DNA of 64,000 nucleotides from Candidatus Afararchaeum irisae. Its GTDB lineage: Archaea; Halobacteriota; Halobacteria; Halobacteriales; Afararchaeaceae. Where the stretch lies: the NCBI GenBank assembly GCA_034190545.1, contig JAXIOF010000016.1, positions 1 to 64,000 of the forward strand, given 5' to 3'. Below are positions 32,630 to 40,987 of the stretch, piece after piece (the first letter of the stretch is position 1; each line of letters begins with the position of its first letter). Under the pieces are notes generated by a model. It made no database searches. It was not told where the DNA came from and was given only the letters and a program-made list of their open reading frames with translations. The translations under genes were made by a program, and so were the position numbers.

Positions 32630-33610
32630 CTACTCGTACTCCTCTCGGAGCTCGTCGGCGGCGTCGACCATGTTCTTCATCTTCTGGTAGGCTACGTCTC
32701 TCGGAAGCAGCTTGACTCCACAGTCGGGGTTGACCCAGAGATCCTCGGGCGGCACGACTTCGAGACCCTTCTCTATGTTCTGTTTTATCTCCTCGACTGA
32801 CTCGACCGATGCGTCGTGGACGTCGAGACAGCCGAATCCGAGCTCCTTCGTGAAGTCGTGTTCCTTGAGAGTCTCGACGAACTCGAAGTCGTTGTTGGCG
32901 AACTCAAGTGCGAACTGGTCGATCTCGAAGTCGAGCATGTCGGGGTAGATCGTCGAGAAGTCGCCGTAACAGACATGCATGAAGGTCTTCTCGACATCGA
33001 GACCGTCGACGACCTCCGCGGTTGCCTCTCTGACGAGGTCGATGTCCTCGGGACGTGTCGAGAGAGCGGGCTCGTCTATCTGTATGTACTCCGCGCCCGC
33101 GTCGGCGAGTCTCTTGAGCTCGTCGTTCATTATGTCGGCGAGCTTCATCACGAGCTCGTCACGTTCGTAGACCTCGTTGAAAGCCCAGTCGGTCATCGTG
33201 TAGGGTCCTGTGATCGGAACCTTGACGGCGTGGAGCTCACTCGTGACGTCACGCGCGAACTCGTACTCGTCTACGAGCATAGGACCCGGCTCTCCGAGGT
33301 CTTCGACTACGCTCGGCTTGTCGTAGTAGTTGTTACCCCAGACACGTACGGGACCGTTGAACTCGAAGCCGGGAATCTCCTCTGCGAAGAACTCAACCAT
33401 CTCCTCACGTCGCATCTCACCGTCGCTCAGGACGTCGATTCCGGCGTCCTCGTGTTCGTCTATGACTACGCGGACGGCGTCGTCTTCTGCCTCCTGAAGA
33501 CGTTCGTCGGAGAAGTCATCGTCCTCGTGTAGTCTGTTCACTGCGTTGAGCCACTTGGGCTTGGGGTAGCTTCCGATTACTGTAGTGGGAAAGAGCTTGT
33601 CGTCGTACAT
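32630..33610 (-). CDS. metE: Methionine synthase, catalytic (MetE C-terminal-type) subunit
   Basis: From ATG 33610 this is a 326-aa cobalamin-independent methionine synthase barrel. It opens with [15 protein letters not shown], and carries [15 protein letters not shown] and [15 protein letters not shown]. The zinc site is complete: His and Cys in FMHVCYGD, the Glu in FALEFANND, and the last Cys in [13 protein letters not shown]. It transfers a methyl group to homocysteine; the archaeal methyl donor is uncertain. It overlaps the upstream paralogue by one base (TAATG), so the two are translated together. An N-terminal extension to 33670 is rejected because it lies inside that gene. Confidence 0.93.
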   Translation of the reverse strand: MYDDKLFPTTVIGSYPKPKWLNAVNRLHEDDDFSDERLQEAEDDAVRVVIDEHEDAGIDVLSDGEMRREEMVEFFAEEIPGFEFNGPVRVWGNNYYDKPSVVEDLGEPGPMLVDEYEFARDVTSELHAVKVPITGPYTMTDWAFNEVYERDELVMKLADIMNDELKRLADAGAEYIQIDEPALSTRPEDIDLVREATAEVVDGLDVEKTFMHVCYGDFSTIYPDMLDFEIDQFALEFANNDFEFVETLKEHDFTKELGFGCLDVHDASVESVEEIKQNIEKGLEVVPPEDLWVNPDCGVKLLPRDVAYQKMKNMVDAADELREEYE

Positions 33611-34581
33611 TATCTTACCTCCTGTGTTGCTTCTCCGAGACGTTCGACCTTGTCCTCCATGATGACCCACGGGAGGAAGTCGAGTCCCGCACTCGGCGCG
33701 ACGTAGGCTGTCTCGGGCGATCCGGCGTCTAAGACGTCGTTGACAGACGAGACGAGTTCGTCGACCGACTCGAGACGTGTGTTACGTGAGTTCATACAGC
33801 CGATCTGGAGACTCTCGGGGGCTCCGTACTCATTGACTGCGTCTATGTTGTCGTCTCCGGCGACGACGTCTATTCCTATCCCGTCGACCGCATCGAGAAG
33901 GTCAGGATAGACGTCTGCTATGTCTCCGAAGTAGGTGTTGACAATTACTTCGGCGTCGATCCCCTCGAGTGATCTCTCGACCGTCTCGACAGCCTTCTGA
34001 ACCTCGTCGTCGGTGGCGTTTATGAGAGACGGCTCGTCGAGCTGTATAGTCTCGGCACCCGCGTCGACGAGTGCTTCGAGTTCGGCGTTGACGACGTCTG
34101 CGAACCCCGCGAGGTAATCGTCCTCGTCTCCGTAGTAGTCGTCGTCAGAGAGGTCGGCTAGCGAGTAGGCTCCCGCCATCACAGCCTTCGCCTCCGAGTC
34201 GGCTATCTCGACTGCGTGTTCGTACTCGTCGACTGTGAGACCCTGCGAGTGTCCGAGTTCGTCCTCGACCATCGGGCGTCGGTAGTAACGGTTGTTGTCG
34301 TAGAACCGTATGATCCCCTTCATGTCGATACCGTCGATACGTGTCGCGGGGAAGGCGAGTATGTCGTCCCACGCTAACTGTCCCTCGGTCACGAGTTCGA
34401 GTCCGGCGTCCTCCTGTACCTCGATGACCTCCTTGCGTCCCTTGTCAAATGTCTCTTCGAGTTGCCTCTCGACCTCGGGGTCGAGTCCTTCCTTCTGGTG
34501 TCCTTCGTGCTCCTTGAGGGTCTCTATGACGTAGTCGGGTCGCGGGAAGTATCCCGCTGTAGTCCCTACTATATCGCTCAT
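33610..34581 (-). CDS. Methionine synthase paralogue, N-terminal-type subunit without zinc site
   Basis: This 323-aa barrel is homologous to the downstream subunit ([62 protein letters not shown]). The zinc ligands are lost: the H-x-C region reads VNTYFGD and the final Cys region reads APSAGLD. Together the two genes mirror the two-barrel MetE of bacteria, where the N-terminal barrel is a non-catalytic duplicate that helps folate binding. It is the first gene of the operon and is preceded by the hairpin leader at 34,584-34,689. Confidence 0.85.
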   Translation of the reverse strand: MSDIVGTTAGYFPRPDYVIETLKEHEGHQKEGLDPEVERQLEETFDKGRKEVIEVQEDAGLELVTEGQLAWDDILAFPATRIDGIDMKGIIRFYDNNRYYRRPMVEDELGHSQGLTVDEYEHAVEIADSEAKAVMAGAYSLADLSDDDYYGDEDDYLAGFADVVNAELEALVDAGAETIQLDEPSLINATDDEVQKAVETVERSLEGIDAEVIVNTYFGDIADVYPDLLDAVDGIGIDVVAGDDNIDAVNEYGAPESLQIGCMNSRNTRLESVDELVSSVNDVLDAGSPETAYVAPSAGLDFLPWVIMEDKVERLGEATQEVR

Positions 34582-34694
34582 CTCGAAAATCCCTCCCCGA
34601 CGGATGGATTTTCGATGGTCGTGAATCGAAGATTCACGGGTACACGAGAACTTGTTCTCGTGATGATCTCGAAAATGATGTCATTTTCGCTCAT
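34578..34694 (-). CDS. Possible 38-codon leader ORF of the metE operon
   Basis: ATG 34694 opens a 38-codon frame (starting MSENDIIFEIITRTSSRV) whose TGA overlaps the ATG of the first methionine synthase gene (ATGA). It runs straight through four hairpins. Both this ORF and the gene begin ATGAGCGA. A TATA-like GTATTATAC lies about 55 nt upstream. It has no run of Met codons, so classical attenuation is not obvious; it could be a chance frame. Confidence 0.3.
   Translation of the reverse strand: MSENDIIFEIITRTSSRVPVNLRFTTIENPSVGEGFSR
34584..34689 (-). promoter_or_regulatory. Hairpin-rich leader of the metE operon
   Basis: Four palindromes lie between the likely promoter and the start at 34581: CGAAAATGA with TCATTTTCG (34670-34689), CACGAGAAC with GTTCTCGTG (34643-34662), CGTGAATC with GATTCACG (34620-34638), and CGAAAATCC with GGATTTTCG (34584-34614). 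The last has a 13-nt loop that, on the mRNA, contains the SD-like GGGGAG, and its stem ends two bases before the ATG. This fits translational control, or REP-like DNA inserted there. Confidence 0.5.
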
Positions 34695-34766
34695 TCTGTA
34701 TCCCCTCTGTACTGAGTTCTCATGTGGGAAAATAGTGTAGGACGAGTATAATACTGTTCCTTTGTC

Positions 34767-35759
34767 TCAGAGGAGATTCGACCTCAGAGCTGTTATGAGA
34801 AGAGTGAGAGTCACGATGCTCCCGACTGTGGTGACGAGTATCACTGTACTCATGTACTCGGGCGGCGAGACGTCTTCGTCGTCGAGGTCGGAGTAGGCTA
34901 TCGTGAGAGCGAGAGGTATGACAGCCGCGGGGGTCGCTGATTCGAGGACGAAGACATCTGCTACAGTAGGGTCGTCGAATCCGACGGCTGACGCGATGAC
35001 TAAGCCGACGGCGGGTGCGACGACTAGCTTGAGAGACGTCGGGAGGGCTATACGTGAAAACGACGTTCTACCGAGGTCTACGTCGACTAGCTGGACGCCG
35101 AGGACTGTGAGCATCAGGGGTATCGAGGCGTCGCCGACGAGACGTACCGTCTCCATCACCGATTCCGACGGGAGTACGCCGAGGTACCTCACGATGACTG
35201 CGGCAACGACCGCATATATTAGAGGGAGACGCAGAATCTCGATCAGGCTCTCTCGGGTGTCGGCGGTTCCCGACGACGCGACGTAGACACCGAGTGTATA
35301 GACTAGAAGGTTCTGTACGGTGAGGAAGAGTACCGCAGTAGTACGTCCTACCTCGCCGAAAGCGAACTCAGAGAGAGGAACTCCTATGAATCCCGAGTTG
35401 GGGAAGGCACTCGAAAGCACGACGACGCTCGCGACCGACCGTGGCTCGCCGAGTATCTTCGAGGCGACGTATCCGAGAGACATCATTCCGAGTGCGTAGG
35501 CTACGACCCCGACAGAGAGGCTGGCGACCGCACGACCCCCGAGGTCGGTAGTTGTGAGGCTGTGGAAAACGAGAGCCGGGACGAAGAAGTAGAGCGCCAC
35601 AGTATTTACAGACTCGACGTCTATCTCAAACCTGGTTCCGAGGAGATAGCCGACACCTGTTATACCGAGTATTGGGGCTATCGCAGTCGTGAACGCAGAG
35701 ACGAGTGACACGGAGTTGAGTCGTCGGGGAGTAACAAGAATCGACTGATTTCGACCCAT
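34767..35759 (-). CDS. AEC (auxin efflux carrier) family transporter
   Basis: From ATG 35759 this is a 330-aa protein with about ten transmembrane segments. Family features are an N-terminal APILGITGVGYLLGTRF, LYFFVPALVFHSLTTTD, the conserved SSAFPNSGFIGVPLSEFAFG, and in the second half ASIPLMLTVLGVQLVDVDL and VLESATPAAVIPLALTIAY. AEC proteins move small organic acids or related anions; the substrate cannot be told. The longer frame to 36014 has basic shadow-type sequence and overlaps the divergent gene, so it is rejected. Confidence 0.88.
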   Translation of the reverse strand: MGRNQSILVTPRRLNSVSLVSAFTTAIAPILGITGVGYLLGTRFEIDVESVNTVALYFFVPALVFHSLTTTDLGGRAVASLSVGVVAYALGMMSLGYVASKILGEPRSVASVVVLSSAFPNSGFIGVPLSEFAFGEVGRTTAVLFLTVQNLLVYTLGVYVASSGTADTRESLIEILRLPLIYAVVAAVIVRYLGVLPSESVMETVRLVGDASIPLMLTVLGVQLVDVDLGRTSFSRIALPTSLKLVVAPAVGLVIASAVGFDDPTVADVFVLESATPAAVIPLALTIAYSDLDDEDVSPPEYMSTVILVTTVGSIVTLTLLITALRSNLL

Positions 35760-35809
35760 GCCGCCGTAACTATTAATAATCGCCCAGAGCAATAGACTCC
35801 ATCTAACAG

Positions 35810-36712
35810 ATGGACAGAGACGAACTTCCCGACAACGTCCTCTTCGACTGGTACCTGCGTTACATAGGCGAGCCCGACGCCAAGACCGATGTCTACGCAG
35901 GCTTCGGAATATTCCTCGGCGGAATTGCTCTGGGTCTTCTGGGTCTAGTGATCTTCCTTCCGAGCACCGCGACCGAGGTCGGCTCAGACCTCTACTGGAC
36001 ATTGCGTGAGACATCGATCAGCATGGCTATCGTGGGCCTTCCCTTAGTGATGCTCGGAGTAGCGGTTCTCCTGCCTGTGAGAAAACGCGCCGTATACGCC
36101 GCAGTCACGGGAACCGCTGTCTGTGTCGTGGGTGTCGTGATGTTCGCCTCGTCTTATCCTTCGAACTTCAACGTCGATCAGTCTGTGACTGCGCGTGTTG
36201 TCTCGGTCTACGCAGTCGGTCTCGCGCTCGTGGTGTCGTCGACTGGAGCGGCTCTGATAGCCCACCATCTCGAAAAGGCACGTGGGGTAGGCGAACGATC
36301 CGAAGAGTCGGAGACTGAGACAGATACGAGACCCAAGGTCTCACAAGAAGACGTCGAGAGCGACATAGAGGAGGCAATGAGTACGACCGAGATATCGTGG
36401 GGAGGAGTCGAAAAGAAGGAGACCAAACGTCTCAGCCTCGATGTTGACACGGAGATAAGCGGACAGGGGTTTGACGTCGACGCCGAGGAGACGAGGGCGT
36501 CGGGTTCCGCTGTCGACGAGGCTGTCTCGGGACTCAAGAATCTCAAGGGAGGTGAGACAAAGGAGGCGAAAGGTGGGAGCACCGACGACCAGACGGAGGC
36601 TCTCAGACAGCTCCGTAACCAGGGAGACGCGGAGTCAGGATCGGAGGGAGTGGGAGGAGTAAAAACAGACTCCGGGGGACTCGTCGACAGAATCAGGAGA
36701 TGGCTGACTTAA
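35810..36712 (+). CDS. Four-span haloarchaeal membrane protein next to the actin homologue
   Basis: This 300-aa protein opens with LFDWYLRYIGEPDAKTDVY, a conserved start I have seen in haloarchaeal permease-like proteins (I believe DUF7139, from memory). Four transmembrane segments follow (~residues 28-150: FGIFLGGIALGLLGLVIFL, ISMAIVGLPLVMLGVAVLL, AAVTGTAVCVVGVVMFA, VYAVGLALVVSSTGAAL), then a long acidic cytoplasmic tail of about 145 residues ending in LVDRIRRWLT. It lies 42 bp upstream of the actin-like gene on the same strand, so the two may act together at the membrane. Confidence 0.7.
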   Translation: MDRDELPDNVLFDWYLRYIGEPDAKTDVYAGFGIFLGGIALGLLGLVIFLPSTATEVGSDLYWTLRETSISMAIVGLPLVMLGVAVLLPVRKRAVYAAVTGTAVCVVGVVMFASSYPSNFNVDQSVTARVVSVYAVGLALVVSSTGAALIAHHLEKARGVGERSEESETETDTRPKVSQEDVESDIEEAMSTTEISWGGVEKKETKRLSLDVDTEISGQGFDVDAEETRASGSAVDEAVSGLKNLKGGETKEAKGGSTDDQTEALRQLRNQGDAESGSEGVGGVKTDSGGLVDRIRRWLT

Positions 36713-36754
36713 CTGTAAGTTACTTTTATTAATCCCGAGACGTATCTTGGGAGC

Positions 36755-37843
36755 ATGGCAAAAGGATTGGACGTCGGGACGATGAACATTATCTCGTCCC
36801 GCCAGGACGGAGACGAGACAGCTTTCGTACAGCAGAGAAACTCCTTCGTCGAGATAGAGCACAGCGACATGGCGGAGCGGATGCTGTCGAGAAGCGATGT
36901 TCTCCACATTAGGAAGGACGACCAGGTCTACGTAGTCGGCGACGACGCCCTCAACTTCGCTAATATATTTAACGAGGAGACGCGCCGGCCGATGCAGCAC
37001 GGAATACTTTCGAGCGACGAGAAGTCGGCTATCCCAATGATCAAGCTCATAACCGAACAGGTCGTCGGCGAGCCGAGGAGACACAACGAACGTCTCTACT
37101 ACTCTACCCCCGCCGATCCCATAGACTCCGACATATCGACTCTGTATCACCAGAAAACTCTCGAATCACTCCTCGGTGACATAGGATACGACCCCGAGCC
37201 GATCAACGAGGGAATGGCTGTGATCTACTCCGAGCTAGCCGACCACAACTTCACTGGATTAGGAATAAGCTTCGGCGCGGGAATGACGAACGTCTGTCTC
37301 GCGTACTACGCAGTCCCCGTGATGAAGTTCTCGATAGCGAGAGGTGGCGACTGGATAGACGAAGAGGCAGCGAGTGCGACAGGAACACCCGTCGATAAGG
37401 TCACTTCGATAAAGGAGGACGACTTCAAGCTCGACTTCAGAACCGACGTCGGCGGGGTCGAGGGCGCTCTCTCTATCTACTACAACAACCTCATAGACTA
37501 CATAATCGAGAACATACAGGAGGAGGTCGACGAGGAGGACATAGAGGAAGGACTCGATGTCCCAGTCGTCGTCACGGGGGGAACGTCGAGTCCACGCGGA
37601 TTCGAGGAGCTCTTCGAGGAGAGCCTCTCGAACGCCGACATACCCTTCTCGATCAGCAGGGTGAGACAGGCAGAGGATCCCCTGTACAGCGTCGCAAAGG
37701 GCGCACTCGTCGCCGCACGTACTGAGGAGGAAGACGAGGGCGCTGACGTAGAGACGGGTGCAGGCACGGATATGGAGACAGACGCGGACGGCTCGACAAA
37801 CGACGAAGTCGAGGTACGTGACGACGCCGAGAGGGTCGACTGA
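36755..37843 (+). CDS. Actin/MreB-like protein of the salactin/volactin type
   Basis: This 362-aa actin-superfamily ATPase has phosphate-1-like [11 protein letters not shown] (5-15) and phosphate-2-like [18 protein letters not shown] (~168-185). The connector elements are [15 protein letters not shown] and [20 protein letters not shown] (adenosine motif). Haloarchaeal relatives (salactin, volactin) form dynamic filaments. The C-terminal ~45 residues are acidic and Thr/Glu-rich, probably disordered. A TTACTTTTATTA element lies just upstream. The preceding membrane protein is a natural candidate anchor. Confidence 0.85.
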   Translation: MAKGLDVGTMNIISSRQDGDETAFVQQRNSFVEIEHSDMAERMLSRSDVLHIRKDDQVYVVGDDALNFANIFNEETRRPMQHGILSSDEKSAIPMIKLITEQVVGEPRRHNERLYYSTPADPIDSDISTLYHQKTLESLLGDIGYDPEPINEGMAVIYSELADHNFTGLGISFGAGMTNVCLAYYAVPVMKFSIARGGDWIDEEAASATGTPVDKVTSIKEDDFKLDFRTDVGGVEGALSIYYNNLIDYIIENIQEEVDEEDIEEGLDVPVVVTGGTSSPRGFEELFEESLSNADIPFSISRVRQAEDPLYSVAKGALVAARTEEEDEGADVETGAGTDMETDADGSTNDEVEVRDDAERVD

Positions 37844-37850
37844 CTCAGAC

Positions 37851-38336
37851 ATGAAGGTCAGTGAGGTGATGGAGACCGACGTCGTTACGGCTTCGCCCGA
37901 CGAGACAGTGAGCGAGGTGGCTAGGAGTCTGCGCGAGAACGACGTGAGCGGGATGCCCGTCGTAGAGGACAACGTCGTCCTCGGAGTGGTGAGCGAGGCT
38001 GACCTTCTCGATCTCATAGACACGAAGGAGGAGGAGAAGAACATCTGGCTTCCGTCACCCTTTGAGGCGATAGAGCTTCCCCTCAGAGCGTTCCCTCTCA
38101 GAGAGTGGCTTGAGAGACACGACATAATAGAGGAAGAGCTCGAAGACATAGGAGAGATGCCCGTGAGAGACGTCATGACACGTGACGTCAAGACGGCGTC
38201 GGCGGACGACACAGTCGAAGATGCGTCTCATCTCATGGTGAATTACAGCATCAACCGTCTTCCCGTTCTCGACGAGGACGGCGACTTCGTCGGAATTGTG
38301 ACGCGAGAGGACATACTCGAAGGTATAGTCGACTAG
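37851..38336 (+). CDS. Tandem CBS-domain protein
   Basis: From ATG 37851 this is a 161-aa protein made of one CBS pair. CBS1 is VMETDVVTASPDETVSEVAR then GMPVVEDNVVLGVVSEADLL, and CBS2 is VRDVMTRDVKTASADDTVED then INRLPVLDEDGDFVGIVTRE. The linker holds an amphipathic WLPSPFEAIELPLRAF segment. Such stand-alone CBS pairs bind adenine nucleotides and act as energy sensors. It follows the actin-like gene by 7 nt, so they are likely co-transcribed. The longer frame from 37758 is inside the actin gene. Confidence 0.9.
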   Translation: MKVSEVMETDVVTASPDETVSEVARSLRENDVSGMPVVEDNVVLGVVSEADLLDLIDTKEEEKNIWLPSPFEAIELPLRAFPLREWLERHDIIEEELEDIGEMPVRDVMTRDVKTASADDTVEDASHLMVNYSINRLPVLDEDGDFVGIVTREDILEGIVD

Positions 38337-38339
38337 AGC

Positions 38340-39404
38340 CTAGAGATCCCAGTACTCCGACTGTATATCCTTTACCTCTTCTAAGACATCAGAGACATCG
38401 GGCGACTCCGTCGGAGGATCGTAGATCGAGGGTTCACGTATCTGTGAGGTGTCGAGACCCGCGAGAGAGCCTATGACTGCGAGGTTGGTGTAGGGAAGAC
38501 CGCCTTCTATTCCGTATCCTCCCGAGAGAGACGCCACCACCCTTCCGTCACAGACTTCCTCGGCTGTATCGAGGGCTTTCTGCATAAGAGAAGCGTAGCC
38601 ACTCGCAGTGACGCCAAGATCCGTGATGGGATCGGTGAAATGGTTGTCCTGACCCGCCTCTATGAAGAGTAAGTCGGGGTTGAACTCGCGCGCCACGGGC
38701 TCGAAGACCTCCTCGACGACCCTGAGATAGCCGTCGTCGCCCGTCTTTGGGGGAAGAGGCACGTTGACGGTGTATCCCTCTCCGTCGCCCTTTCCGACCT
38801 CGTGTGCGTACCCCGTACCGGGGAAGAGTGTCTTGCCGTCCTGGTGTGTCGAGACTGCGAGAACCGAGGGGTCGTCGTAGAATATCTCCTGTGTGCCGTC
38901 GAAGTGGTGGGCGTCCCAGTCCCAGATCAGAACCTTGCCGACGTCCTTGGCCTCCTGTAGATACTTCACCATCACGGCGGTGTTGTTTATGAAACAGAAG
39001 CCGTGCCCTCTGTCGGGGAAAGCGTGGTGTCCCCCGGGACGTGACATCACGAACGAGGTGTCGTAGTCACCGTCGACGACTAACTCGCCCCCGAGCTTTA
39101 CGCCACCCGCTGAGAGACGTGCCGAGTCCCACGTGTGTTCGGAGACATGTGTGTCAGGGCTCAGGGAGCCGTCGCCCGAGTCGGACATGGACCTCAGGCT
39201 CTCTAAGTACTCCTCGTCGTGGACACGCAGGAGGTCTTCGTACGACGCGGGAGAAGGCTCGACTAGCTCAACCTCGGGGAGATCGAAGACACCCTCCTCC
39301 TCAAGCTGATCCATCGTGTAGGCGAGACGTTCGCGTCTCTCGGGATGGGTCGGAGTGTGTTCGTGGAGTAGGTAGTCGTCGTCGTAGACTAGCCCGAGAG
39401 TCAC
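38340..39404 (-). CDS. Histone deacetylase family protein (AcuC-like)
   Basis: This 354-aa arginase/deacetylase-fold hydrolase has zinc and catalytic motifs SRPGGHHAFPDRGHGFCFIN (His-His dyad), WDWDAHHFDGTQEIFY (Asp-x-His ligands) and FIEAGQDNHFTDP (third ligand Asp). It deacetylates lysines or small acetylated amines. It overlaps hyuA by 4 bp (ATGA) and is the third gene of an operon with a CorC-like transporter. It is convergent with the CBS gene. Confidence 0.93.
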   Translation of the reverse strand: MTLGLVYDDDYLLHEHTPTHPERRERLAYTMDQLEEEGVFDLPEVELVEPSPASYEDLLRVHDEEYLESLRSMSDSGDGSLSPDTHVSEHTWDSARLSAGGVKLGGELVVDGDYDTSFVMSRPGGHHAFPDRGHGFCFINNTAVMVKYLQEAKDVGKVLIWDWDAHHFDGTQEIFYDDPSVLAVSTHQDGKTLFPGTGYAHEVGKGDGEGYTVNVPLPPKTGDDGYLRVVEEVFEPVAREFNPDLLFIEAGQDNHFTDPITDLGVTASGYASLMQKALDTAEEVCDGRVVASLSGGYGIEGGLPYTNLAVIGSLAGLDTSQIREPSIYDPPTESPDVSDVLEEVKDIQSEYWDL

Positions 39405-40987
39405 TGTTTCTCACCTCGACTGTGGCTGGGGACGTGTCTGTTTGTGTAGCTGAGATCGGGGACGACCTGTGCGGTGGCGTCGGCTATCTGTCCCACGACA
39501 CGGCTGTTCTCGACGACGTTGAACCTGCGCATGTTGACCGTCTCGACCTCGTCCATCCCTGTGTCCTCCCCCGCACCTGCGTCCTTGGCTGCCCTGAGTG
39601 CCTCCTCACACGCTATACGTTCAATCTCTTCGTGGGTGAGTTGGTCGTATCCTGCCTCCCTCTTAGTAGAGCCGAGGGCTGTGACAGTGGTGACGTTCTG
39701 AACCGTGTCTATGTGTATGTCCGTCTTGACACTCACACGTGCCGCGGCACATCCCACGGCTCCCGATACCTCGGCGTTCTCGGGAACTACGACACCGATG
39801 TCGGTCTGGGTCGCCTCACGTATACGTGGAGCGATATACGGTGCGAGAACACCGCCGGCTACGAGGAGATCCTTGTCGTAGCTCCGTGAGAGACGTCCGA
39901 CCTCGTCGGCTATACGTGAGACGGCTTCGTCTATTATACCCTCCGCAGTAGCCCCCGACGACTCGACGGCTGACTCAGCAGCCTCGACGTCCCCCTCGTC
40001 CATCTCGCCGAGGGCATGTAGGGCGTCCGTAGGAGTAGGAGTGTCCCCCCCGAATGCGACAGCCGAAGACCCACGGTAGTCCCCGAGTTCGCCGTCGACG
40101 ACAGCCGTGTCGCCACCGACGGGGAGGTTTACCGAGTCGACGCCGTCGTAGTATGTACTCAGACCGTTGACCGTATAGCCCTCGTCGGTAACCGGAAAGC
40201 CACCGTCGAGGACTGTTATGTCGGTCGTAGTGCCGCCTATGTCGACACAGACGGCGTCGCGTCTCCCCGAAAGAGCCGCGAGTCCGAGCGCGCTCGCCGC
40301 CGAGCCACTCCTGACCGTGTGTGACGGGTTAGAGAGGGCGGCGTCCTCGGATAACATCGCTCCGTCTCCCTTGAGGTAGTAGACCGGAGCGTCGACGCCC
40401 GCGTCAGCGAGTGCCTCGCCTATGTCGTCCTCGAAGCTCTCGAAGACTGTCTTCGACTTGGCGTTGAAGACTGTGGTCGCGGCGCGCTCGGGAAATCCGA
40501 GCTTTCCTCCCGACTCGTTTCCGAGGGCGATGAAGTCGGCGTCTTCACTGATCTCGTCTGCGACCGCCTCTTCGACCTCGGGGTTTCTCGGAGAGAACTT
40601 CGAGGTCACAGCAACGACCGGGTTCGAGGGCTTCTCCCCGATCTGTGCTTTTTCGGTGACACGTCCCCTGTGGTCTATCGCACCCCTCGCGAGTATATTC
40701 TCGTCACCGTGGAAAGCTAAGCTGGGCGAGAGACCCGGACCCGGAACAACGACGTTCGTGGCGTCTGGAAGCCTGTCCTGTAAAGCCGAGTTGAGAACGA
40801 GTGTCGTGGCGACGACTACGCGTTCGACTTCCTCCCCACGTGTTTCGAGCTTAGAAACCGAGTCACGTACCGACTTCGAGGGGTTGGAGGGGTCGAGGCT
40901 AGCCTTCGAGGTGGTCACGACTCCGTCCTCGGGATCGAGACCCACGGCGTCGACGTTGGTTCCTCCGGCGTCTACTCCTATTATCAT
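39401..40987 (-). CDS. Hydantoinase/oxoprolinase family protein (HyuA-like)
   Basis: This 528-aa ASKHA-fold protein opens with IIGVDAGGTNVDAVGLDPED, then VVVATTLVLNSALQDRLPD, and the central phosphate motif VCVDIGGTTTDITVLDGG, with a later LLVAGGVLAPYIAPRI. The HyuA family splits hydantoins or 5-oxoproline using ATP, but stand-alone archaeal members like this one have no assigned substrate; a related archaeal protein acts in methanofuran synthesis. No HyuB partner is near. It overlaps the CorC-like gene by 4 bp upstream and the deacetylase gene by 4 bp downstream. Confidence 0.88.
   Translation of the reverse strand: MIIGVDAGGTNVDAVGLDPEDGVVTTSKASLDPSNPSKSVRDSVSKLETRGEEVERVVVATTLVLNSALQDRLPDATNVVVPGPGLSPSLAFHGDENILARGAIDHRGRVTEKAQIGEKPSNPVVAVTSKFSPRNPEVEEAVADEISEDADFIALGNESGGKLGFPERAATTVFNAKSKTVFESFEDDIGEALADAGVDAPVYYLKGDGAMLSEDAALSNPSHTVRSGSAASALGLAALSGRRDAVCVDIGGTTTDITVLDGGFPVTDEGYTVNGLSTYYDGVDSVNLPVGGDTAVVDGELGDYRGSSAVAFGGDTPTPTDALHALGEMDEGDVEAAESAVESSGATAEGIIDEAVSRIADEVGRLSRSYDKDLLVAGGVLAPYIAPRIREATQTDIGVVVPENAEVSGAVGCAAARVSVKTDIHIDTVQNVTTVTALGSTKREAGYDQLTHEEIERIACEEALRAAKDAGAGEDTGMDEVETVNMRRFNVVENSRVVGQIADATAQVVPDLSYTNRHVPSHSRGEKQ

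Noticed and set aside
34584-34689. Rho-independent terminator cluster after the AEC gene
   Set aside because: The hairpins lack T-runs and sit just before the metE-type start, far better placed as a leader.
35760-36014. 85-residue N-terminal extension of the AEC transporter
   Set aside because: The extra sequence is Arg/Ser-rich shadow composition and overlaps the start of the divergent membrane protein gene.
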